Shown here one piece after another: positions 44,286-50,626 of a stretch of DNA of 58,867 nucleotides; position 1 is the stretch's first letter; each line of letters begins with the position of its first letter. Location: the NCBI GenBank assembly GCA_020853975.1, contig JADYXW010000017.1, forward strand, positions 1 to 58,867. The letters are read 5' to 3'. The DNA comes from Phycisphaerales bacterium. GTDB taxonomy: Bacteria; Planctomycetota; Phycisphaerae; Phycisphaerales; UBA1924. The position numbers were made by a program, and so were the translations under genes. The notes under the pieces are model-generated. The model was not told the DNA's origin. It worked only from the letters and a program-made list of their open reading frames with translations, and did no database searches.

Positions 44286-45639
44286 GCCCTGGCCCCACGC
44301 TCACGACGTCAACCCGCACGCCGACCTCTCGCTCGATGAACTCCACGTACCGGCGCGCCGCCGCGGGAAGCTCCGCCGCGCTCCTGCACCCGCCCAGTTC
44401 TTCGCGGAAGCCGGGGAGTGTCTCGAACTCCGGCCTCGCCCGCGCCAGGTCGTACGCATCGGGCGGAAACTGGTTCGTCAGTTTGCCGTCGACCGTGTAC
44501 CGCGTGCACACCCTGATCTCATCGAGCCCGGCGAGCACGTCCAGCATGGTGATGGCCAGCCCCGTGGCGCCGTTCAGCATCGCGGAATACCGCGTCGCCA
44601 CCAGGTCCACCCAGCCCACGCGACGCGGACGGCCCGTGGTCGTCCCAAACTCCCGCCCGCGCGTCCGTATGCGGTCCCCGATGGCATCAAACAGCTCGGT
44701 CGGCAGGGGCCCGGCGCCGACTCGCGTGGAATACGCCTTCATCACGCCCAGCACGCGTGCGAGCCTCGCGGGGGGCACGCCCGCGCCCGACCCGATGCCC
44801 GCCGTGATGCACGTGGACCCCGTCACAAACGGGTACGTCCCGTGGTCTACGTCCAGCAGCGACCCGTTCGCGCTCTCGAACAGCAGCCGCTCGCCGCCCG
44901 CGAGCATGGCATGGAGGAGCGCCGTGGTGTCCTTCACCATGGGCCGCAGCCGCCCGGAGACCCTCGCGCACTCCTCCTCCAGACCCGCCACAGTGAGGTC
45001 CGGCGCCCCCCCCCCCAGTTCCCTGGCCAGAGGCCGTTTCAACGTGAGCGCGAGCGAGAGCTTCTCCCGGAGCGACTCGGGGCGGAAGAGGTCCGCCACA
45101 CGCACCGCGCTCGCCCGCTGCACCTTGTCCGCGTACGCCGGGCCGATTCCCCGCCGCGTTGTTCCGATCTCCGAGATCGGCACCGGCGCGTCCGCGCGGT
45201 CGGGGCCGGAGGCCTGTCGCTCCGCCCCCACCCGCTTCAGCAGGTCCTCTCGCAGCGCGTCCTCCAGCTTGTGGTAGGGCAGCACGACGTGCGCGCGGCT
45301 GGAGAGCACAAGCCCGGACGTGTCCACGCCCTTGCTCGCCAGCCCGTCCAGTTCCTCGACCAGCTTCCAGGGGTCAACTACGACGCCGTTGCCGATGACG
45401 GCGGCCTTGCCGGGGTACAGAATCCCCGAGGGGATCAGGTGCAGGGAAAACCTCGTGCCCCCCACCACCACGGAGTGCCCGGCGTTCGCCCCGCCGTTGT
45501 ACCGGACCACAGCGTCGTGGTCCGCCGCCAGCAGGTCCACCAGCTTGCCCTTGCCCTCGTCACCCCACTGGAGCCCGACGACGGCGGTCGCCTGGGCAGG
45601 GGGGCGGTCCGAAAATGAGTGGTCATCGGTGCGCGTCAT
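44263..45639 (-). CDS. purA: Adenylosuccinate synthetase
   Basis: PurA joins IMP and aspartate using GTP in the first step toward AMP. The start ATG at 45639 gives 458 residues, a little longer than the 430 of E. coli. WGDEGKGK is at 25-32, with H55 in NAGHSV. GTTRRGIGPAYADK, FESANGSLLDVDHGTYP then VTGSTCITAG, and GTTTGRPRRVGWVD are family-specific. An insertion of about 20 residues around DRADAPVP and charged segments account for the extra length. The message continues into uppS, cdsA and the zinc-ribbon gene. Confidence 0.96.
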   Translation of the reverse strand: MTRTDDHSFSDRPPAQATAVVGLQWGDEGKGKLVDLLAADHDAVVRYNGGANAGHSVVVGGTRFSLHLIPSGILYPGKAAVIGNGVVVDPWKLVEELDGLASKGVDTSGLVLSSRAHVVLPYHKLEDALREDLLKRVGAERQASGPDRADAPVPISEIGTTRRGIGPAYADKVQRASAVRVADLFRPESLREKLSLALTLKRPLARELGGGAPDLTVAGLEEECARVSGRLRPMVKDTTALLHAMLAGGERLLFESANGSLLDVDHGTYPFVTGSTCITAGIGSGAGVPPARLARVLGVMKAYSTRVGAGPLPTELFDAIGDRIRTRGREFGTTTGRPRRVGWVDLVATRYSAMLNGATGLAITMLDVLAGLDEIRVCTRYTVDGKLTNQFPPDAYDLARARPEFETLPGFREELGGCRSAAELPAAARRYVEFIEREVGVRVDVVSVGPGREQTITM

Positions 45640-45793
45640 GCGGAAGGCCTCTGGGTCTGCCCCCTTCGGGAGCGGACAGAGAGCATACACCCGCGCTCCG
45701 CCCGGGCACTCGCGGCTTCTCCGAATACCGACACGACGCTCCCTGAAGTCGCTGCCGGAATCGCCCGATATTCGCGAGGACCGAGGATCCGCC

Positions 45794-45961
45794 ATGGAAG
45801 AACAAAGCGTCCGGATCATGTGCCCGAACCTCGCGTGCCGGAAGGTGCTCGCGGTCCCCGCATCGTGCCGAGGCAAGACCGTGCGCTGCCGCACCTGCGG
45901 CACGAACATCCGCGTGCCCAAGCCAACGCCGACGAAGCCGGATGGCACCGCCGCCGCGTAG
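45794..45961 (+). CDS. 55-residue zinc-ribbon protein
   Basis: The short frame MEEQSVRIMC... to GTAAA has five cysteines. CPNLAC and CRTCG enclose a basic stretch (ASCRGKTVR), giving CxxxxC and CxxC metal pairs of a zinc ribbon similar to the N-terminal finger found ahead of many planctomycete proteins (MJ0042-type). Here it stands alone with a short Pro/Lys/Thr tail. A purine-rich CGAGGACCGAGGA precedes the ATG by 5 bases. It is divergent from purA by 154 bases and convergent with the FHA gene by 54 bases. Role unknown; nucleic-acid or protein binding is a guess. Confidence 0.6.
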   Translation: MEEQSVRIMCPNLACRKVLAVPASCRGKTVRCRTCGTNIRVPKPTPTKPDGTAAA

Positions 45962-46015
45962 GTCCGCGGGCCGGGCGCCCTTCCACTGGTAACTCTCCGG
46001 AGCCTCGGCTGCCTT

Positions 46016-46504
46016 TCAGAGCTTGGGCTGCTTCTTGATGTCCTCGTCATCGAGGAAGTCGAAGTCACCCACGCTGCTACCGTCGGAGTCCTCGAGCACG
46101 CTCTTGCGGGCCGCGGGCTTCGCCGCCGCCTTAGGCGCGGGCGTCGCGCCGGCCGACGCGGGCTTTACCTGCCCGTCCTCGAGCACGTCCTCGGAATCCA
46201 CGTGCGTCGGGCGCCCGTCGATCTTGGCCACAAACACCATGTCGCCGATGGCCAGCAGGTCCCCCGCCTGCAGGTCCGCCTGGGAGACCCGCCTTCGGTT
46301 CACATACGTCCCGTTGCTCGATCCGAGGTCGCGGACGCTCAGTTTGCCGTCCGAGAGCATGACTTCGCAGTGGTGACGGCTGATGTTGCCGGAAGGGATT
46401 CGGATCTGGCAGTCGGTCTGCCGCCCGATCACCTGCACAGGGCGACGGAGGGGAATCTCCGACTGGCGTCCGTCCGCGAGAACAAGAATCAGGGAGGTGT
46501 CCAT
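46016..46504 (-). CDS. FHA-domain protein
   Basis: The 162-residue protein starts at ATG 46504. Its forkhead-associated domain covers about residues 5-100, with GR at 27-28, RIPSGNISRHHCEVML and DLGSSNGTYVNRR. The Arg, Ser, His and Asn that read phosphothreonine are all present, so binding to a phosphothreonine target is likely. The C-terminal 60 residues are low-complexity (ATPAPKAAAKPAARK) with an acidic end DFDFLDDEDIKKQPKL. Partners could be Ser/Thr kinases such as the one at 55.8 kb, though this is only a link by family. It is divergent from hemW, 171 bases apart. Confidence 0.9.
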   Translation of the reverse strand: MDTSLILVLADGRQSEIPLRRPVQVIGRQTDCQIRIPSGNISRHHCEVMLSDGKLSVRDLGSSNGTYVNRRRVSQADLQAGDLLAIGDMVFVAKIDGRPTHVDSEDVLEDGQVKPASAGATPAPKAAAKPAARKSVLEDSDGSSVGDFDFLDDEDIKKQPKL

Positions 46505-46675
46505 CGAAGCCCCTTCTGCTCGAAGCCCCTGGCGCGAACCACACCCTTGCCTCGGTGCAGCCCCTGGCGGCACAGCGATCCTTGCGGCCTCCCGCGAACG
46601 ACACGCGGGGTCCCGCCAGCCCCACCCTTATGATACGGGGTCCGAAGGCCGAACGCCAGAGCCATTTCGCACGCC

Positions 46676-47899
46676 GTGCCCCACCCGCTCAGTCAACTCC
46701 CGCCCACCCGCCCCCACGCAGGAGCCGTGCTCCCGCCCCCGCGGGCCGACGTTTCTTCCCTCTACATCCACGTTCCGTTCTGCTTCCACAAGTGCCACTA
46801 CTGCGACTTCTACAGCCTCGTGGACACCCGCGACCGTCAGCCCGCCTTCGTCGCGCGATTGACCGACGAACTCAGGGCCCTCGCCCCCTGGGCGGCCTCG
46901 CTCGACACCATCTTTGTCGGCGGGGGCACCCCCAGCCTGCTCGCGCCCCACCTGTGGGAGCACCTCCTGGCGTGCCTCGCCTCGTCGTATGACCTCTCCC
47001 AGCTTTCGGAGTTTACGGTCGAGTGCAATCCGGAGACGGTCACACCAGAGCTCGGAGCGGTGCTGGCCGCCGGGGGCGTCACGCGCGTCAGCATGGGGGC
47101 CCAGTCCTTTGACCGGGAGCACCTCAAGACCCTGGAGCGATGGCACGATCCCGACAAGGTGCCCGAGGCGCTGCACATCGCCCGCAGGGCCGGCATTCCT
47201 CGGGCCTCCATCGATCTGATCTTCGGCATCCCGGGCCAGTCGGTCGCCGACTGGGAGCGCGACGTGCACACAGCCCTGTCGCTCGGACTATCACATCTCT
47301 CCTGCTACAACCTGACGTACGAGCCCGGCACCGCCATGACCGCGCGGCGGTCGCGGGGGCAGTTCACTCCCACGCCCGAGGACGACGAGGTCGAGATGTT
47401 CCGACGCACGCCGGAGCTGCTCGCGTCCGCAGGCCTGAGTCGGTACGAGGTCAGCAACTTCGCCGTCCCCGGGGACGAGTGCCGGCACAATCTCGTCTAC
47501 TGGCGCCAGGGCCAATGGCTCGCCGCCGGCCCCTCAGCCAGCGGGCATGTCGCGGGAATGCGGTGGAAGAACGCCCCGAGGCTCGACGACTATCTCTTGC
47601 AGGGCGACGCGGGCTTCTCCCCGGTCGTAGATGTCGAGCCGCCCGACCCCCGGCGAGCGCTCGCCGAGGTACTCATGACCGGGCTGCGCCTCACCGAGGG
47701 CGTGGATGCGACGATCGCATTGGCCGAGGCCGAGCGGGTCTCCCCGGGCGCCGCGGCGCGGCTGCTGACCACGGCAGACGCCGCGAGACGCGCGGGCCAC
47801 CTTGAGGCCGCGACATCAGGCTGGCGTCTCACGGAGCCGGGATTGCTCGTTTCTCAGTCAGTCATCGTCGACTTCATGAGCGCCCTGGATCCCGCCTGA
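46676..47899 (+). CDS. hemW: HemW-type radical SAM protein
   Basis: HemW is a radical SAM protein related to coproporphyrinogen dehydrogenase HemN, and is now viewed as a heme-binding chaperone. The 407-residue protein has the iron-sulfur motif C36FHKC40HYC43DF, with Phe following as in HemW rather than HemN. FVGGGTPSLL, VECNPETVTPEL, RVSMGAQSFD, SIDLIFGIPGQS, SCYNLTYEPGT and a C-terminal HemN-like domain follow. The GTG start at 46676 leaves 25 residues before the first strand; a later start is possible. Its 3' end overlaps the 3' end of the opposite-strand RluA-like gene by 42 bases. Confidence 0.92.
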   Translation: MPHPLSQLPPTRPHAGAVLPPPRADVSSLYIHVPFCFHKCHYCDFYSLVDTRDRQPAFVARLTDELRALAPWAASLDTIFVGGGTPSLLAPHLWEHLLACLASSYDLSQLSEFTVECNPETVTPELGAVLAAGGVTRVSMGAQSFDREHLKTLERWHDPDKVPEALHIARRAGIPRASIDLIFGIPGQSVADWERDVHTALSLGLSHLSCYNLTYEPGTAMTARRSRGQFTPTPEDDEVEMFRRTPELLASAGLSRYEVSNFAVPGDECRHNLVYWRQGQWLAAGPSASGHVAGMRWKNAPRLDDYLLQGDAGFSPVVDVEPPDPRRALAEVLMTGLRLTEGVDATIALAEAERVSPGAAARLLTTADAARRAGHLEAATSGWRLTEPGLLVSQSVIVDFMSALDPA

Positions 47900-48670
47900 G
47901 GCCTCGCCCGGCGCTGCCTTCTTGATGTCGGGCCGATCGAGGCCAAGCCTCGCGAGCAGCCGGCGCAGGTCCGCGGGCCAGGGTGATTTCACGTCGAGCT
48001 TCTCGCCCGTGACCGGGTGGGTGAACGAGAGCCGGTGCGCGTGAAGTGCCAGCCTTGGCGAGGCGCGCCTGACCTCCGATGGCCCGTACGCGTCGTCCCC
48101 GAGGATCGCGGCGCCCAGCGACGCAAGATGCACCCGCACCTGGTGCAGCCGCCCCGTCACGGGTCGACACTCCACCAGCGCCCCCTTCGGGGTCGCGGAC
48201 AGCACCCGAAAGGCGGTGAGCGCCTCCTTGCCCGCATTTCCGATCCGGCAGAGCTTCCGCGTGCGTGTGTCCTCGCCCATCACGCCCTGGAACTCCTCCA
48301 GGGGCTTTCGCACAACGCCCGAGGCCCGCTTTGGCGCCGAGCGGCAGACCGCCCAATAGAACTTCTGCACCTCCCGTCGCTCGAACGCACGCCTCAACGC
48401 GTCGTACGAACCGGGCGACAGCGCGACCATCACGAGCCCGCTCGTGTCCCTGTCCAGCCGGTGCAGGAGCCCGAAGTCTCTCGCCTTCCCGAGATTCTGC
48501 AGGCGAGATCCCCAATGGGCGAACATTCCGTTGAGCAGCGAGTCGTCGTCGTGCCCCAGGCCGGGCATGGTGACGACGCCGGGGGGCTTGCTGACCACCG
48601 CTACGTGGTCGTCCTCGTGCATCACGCGGAACGTCACCCGCTCGTTGGGCTTGATGGAGAGTGTCGCCAT
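47858..48670 (-). CDS. RluA-family pseudouridine synthase
   Basis: The protein converts uridine to pseudouridine in RNA. From ATG 48670 it has 270 residues, with VVSKPPGVVTMPG, the family motif HRLDRDTSGL with catalytic Asp73, KFYWAVCRS, and RPVTGRLHQVRVHL then LGAAILGDDAYG. No S4 domain is seen at the N-terminus (MATLSIKPNERVTF), so it is a short RluA/TruC type. The target (rRNA or tRNA) cannot be told. It follows the 6-phosphogluconolactonase-like gene by 8 bases and is probably co-transcribed. An earlier open stretch upstream overlaps that gene and was dropped. Confidence 0.93.
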   Translation of the reverse strand: MATLSIKPNERVTFRVMHEDDHVAVVSKPPGVVTMPGLGHDDDSLLNGMFAHWGSRLQNLGKARDFGLLHRLDRDTSGLVMVALSPGSYDALRRAFERREVQKFYWAVCRSAPKRASGVVRKPLEEFQGVMGEDTRTRKLCRIGNAGKEALTAFRVLSATPKGALVECRPVTGRLHQVRVHLASLGAAILGDDAYGPSEVRRASPRLALHAHRLSFTHPVTGEKLDVKSPWPADLRRLLARLGLDRPDIKKAAPGEASGGIQGAHEVDDD

Positions 48671-48678
48671 GCGCCGCG

Positions 48679-49509
48679 TTACCCGCCTCTCTCTTGGGTG
48701 CCCGCCTGTTTGTCCGCCGCCCCACCCGCGCGGTACGACGGGCACGCCTCGTAGTCCATGTACCACCGGAGCTCGCCGCCGTCGGTTCGCGGAGCGTTCC
48801 CGGGCTCCCCTTGCCCGCACCGGTTCGCGTTCTCCAAACTCGCCATCGCCCCGCGCACCGCACCCCCCACCGCGAGCACGCAGACGCAGCGGCACGCGCT
48901 CACAACAAAGGGCGTAAGCCCCGTGCGCCCGACCCCCCCCGGCCCGGTCCAGCTCACGCAGAGGGCGCCATCCTCCGCCACGTGCTGGGTCGCCCAGGGC
49001 AGGTTTCCCTGGGCGTCGATCGCCGCGAGCACCAGGTCCAGCCGATCGTGCCCCTTGGGTCGCCAGCCGAGATGTTCCCGCAAAAGCCTCGAATATGCCG
49101 CCGCGGGGTCCGCCGCCCCCATGTCGATCCTATGGGCTTGCTCGGCAGGGATGCCGGACTGCGCCACAACCGTGCCCTCGAGCACGGGCCACCCCGCGCA
49201 CTGACCGCCGGGGGCAGACTCCTCGGTCATCCAGAGCCTCGTGCGCCCCCACGGAAAGTCGCGATAGTTCAGGTCGTACAGCAGCCTCACCAGCGCCGTC
49301 TCCACACCGGGGGTTGCACCGATCGCCACGTGGAAGTCCCCGAACGCCCGGACGCAGTTCGACGCGTGGAGGTACACGTCCGCGAGCATCGCGTCGATCG
49401 CCCCGTCCACCTCCGGGCGGAGCACGACCTCTCCCCCGATGCGGGGCGGACGCGCCGTCGCCTTGGGCGCAAGTTGGATCGGCTCCTGGCGTGGTTCGTC
49501 GTCCGGCAC
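48679..49509 (-). CDS. 6-phosphogluconolactonase-like protein
   Basis: The 276-residue chain (GTG 49509 chosen; ATG 49560 is an alternative) resembles the NagB/DevB sugar-phosphate isomerase-lactonase fold. FHVAIGATPGVETALVRLL matches the strand and phosphate loop, WGRTRLWMTEESAPG stands where 6PGL has the DER motif, and DLVLAAIDAQGNLPW matches the GxGxDGH strand but without the Gly-His. PFVVSACRCVCVLAVGG is the late strand, followed by a C-terminal Cys/Tyr segment (WYMDYEACPSYRAG). Key catalytic residues are thus altered, so it may have a different activity. It is divergent from thiE by 61 bases. Confidence 0.68.
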   Translation of the reverse strand: MPDDEPRQEPIQLAPKATARPPRIGGEVVLRPEVDGAIDAMLADVYLHASNCVRAFGDFHVAIGATPGVETALVRLLYDLNYRDFPWGRTRLWMTEESAPGGQCAGWPVLEGTVVAQSGIPAEQAHRIDMGAADPAAAYSRLLREHLGWRPKGHDRLDLVLAAIDAQGNLPWATQHVAEDGALCVSWTGPGGVGRTGLTPFVVSACRCVCVLAVGGAVRGAMASLENANRCGQGEPGNAPRTDGGELRWYMDYEACPSYRAGGAADKQAGTQERGG

Positions 49510-49570
49510 GGGGCCATTGTCTGCGCCGCGCGCCCGCCCCGCCAGCCCCTCCGAACACATATCGTTTGCC

Positions 49571-50626
49571 GTGACGGCCCGACTTCGGATCATTGACGCT
49601 TCTGCCAACCGAGCCGCCGAGGCCCTGCGCGTCCTCGAAGACCTCGCCCGCTTTGCCCTGGGCCGGGCGGACCTCTCCGAACAGTTCAAGCGGCTGAGGC
49701 ACGAGGTCCGAGCCAACGCCACCGCCCTGGCCGGAGCCGCCGGGCGCCTTACACCCCACCGCGACGTGCCGGGCGACGTCGGCACCGCCATCCCGCCCCC
49801 GGCGCCGCCCCGGCGCTCGGGCCTGGCAGAGGTCGCCGAGCTCAACTCCGCCCGGGCCTCGGAAGCGCTGCGCACACTCGAGGAGGTCGCCAAGCTCACG
49901 GGGACGGGCGGCGCCGACCACCTGCAGGCCCTTCGCTACCGCTGCTACACGTCGTGCGCCGCGCTGCTGCAGGCGCTGGGGACAGGCCGCCCGGCACAGT
50001 GGCGCCTCTGCGTGCTGATCACCGAATCGCTCTGCGCCGGCCGCCAGTGGCTGCGCGTGGCCGAGGACGCGGCCCGGGGCGGGGCCGACTGCCTCCAGCT
50101 CCGCGAGAAGGACCTTCCGGACGCCTCACTCCTCGCTCGGGCGGCGGACTTCGCCGCCCTCTGCCGCGAGCGAACCGTCGCGTGCATCATCAACGACCGC
50201 CCCGACATCGCCCTCGCCTGCGGCGCCCAGGGCGTGCACCTGGGCCAGACCGATCTTCCCGTGCGCGCCGTCCGAACGCTCGCGGGGCGTGACCTGCTCG
50301 TCGGCGTGTCCACGCAAGACATTCACGAGGCGAGGGCCGCCCGAGAAGCCGGCGCAGACTACTGCGGCGTGGGGCCGATGTTCCCCACCGCAACTAAGCA
50401 CAAATCTCTCCTCGCCGGCCCCGGGTACCTTCGCGCGTACCTCGCCGAGCCCGGCGTGCGCGATCTCCCCCACCTGGCCATCGGGGGCGTGAGCGCCGCG
50501 AACGTCGGCACGCTTGCAGAGGTCGGCTGCCGGGGCGTTGCTGTCAGCAGCGCTGTCTGCACGGCGCCAGACCCCGCGGCGGCGGCGGCCGCCATCATCA
50601 GCTCGCTCTCCCCCGCTACAGCGTGA
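49571..50626 (+). CDS. thiE: Thiamine-phosphate synthase fused to an N-terminal ThiD2-like domain
   Basis: The 351-residue protein from GTG 49571 has two parts. Residues 1-135 contain RIIDASANRAAEALRVLED and VAELNSARASEALRTLEEVA, as in the ThiD2-like domain attached to ThiE in cyanobacteria and planctomycetes. Residues 140-350 are ThiE: GGADCLQLREKDL, IINDRPDIALACGAQGVHLG, VGVSTQDIHEA, DYCGVGPMFPTATK with phosphate-loop residues, and HLAIGGVSAANV. ThiE joins HMP-diphosphate to the thiazole phosphate to make thiamine phosphate. The last 11 bases overlap the opposite-strand LEPR-XLL gene. Confidence 0.92.
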   Translation: MTARLRIIDASANRAAEALRVLEDLARFALGRADLSEQFKRLRHEVRANATALAGAAGRLTPHRDVPGDVGTAIPPPAPPRRSGLAEVAELNSARASEALRTLEEVAKLTGTGGADHLQALRYRCYTSCAALLQALGTGRPAQWRLCVLITESLCAGRQWLRVAEDAARGGADCLQLREKDLPDASLLARAADFAALCRERTVACIINDRPDIALACGAQGVHLGQTDLPVRAVRTLAGRDLLVGVSTQDIHEARAAREAGADYCGVGPMFPTATKHKSLLAGPGYLRAYLAEPGVRDLPHLAIGGVSAANVGTLAEVGCRGVAVSSAVCTAPDPAAAAAAIISSLSPATA

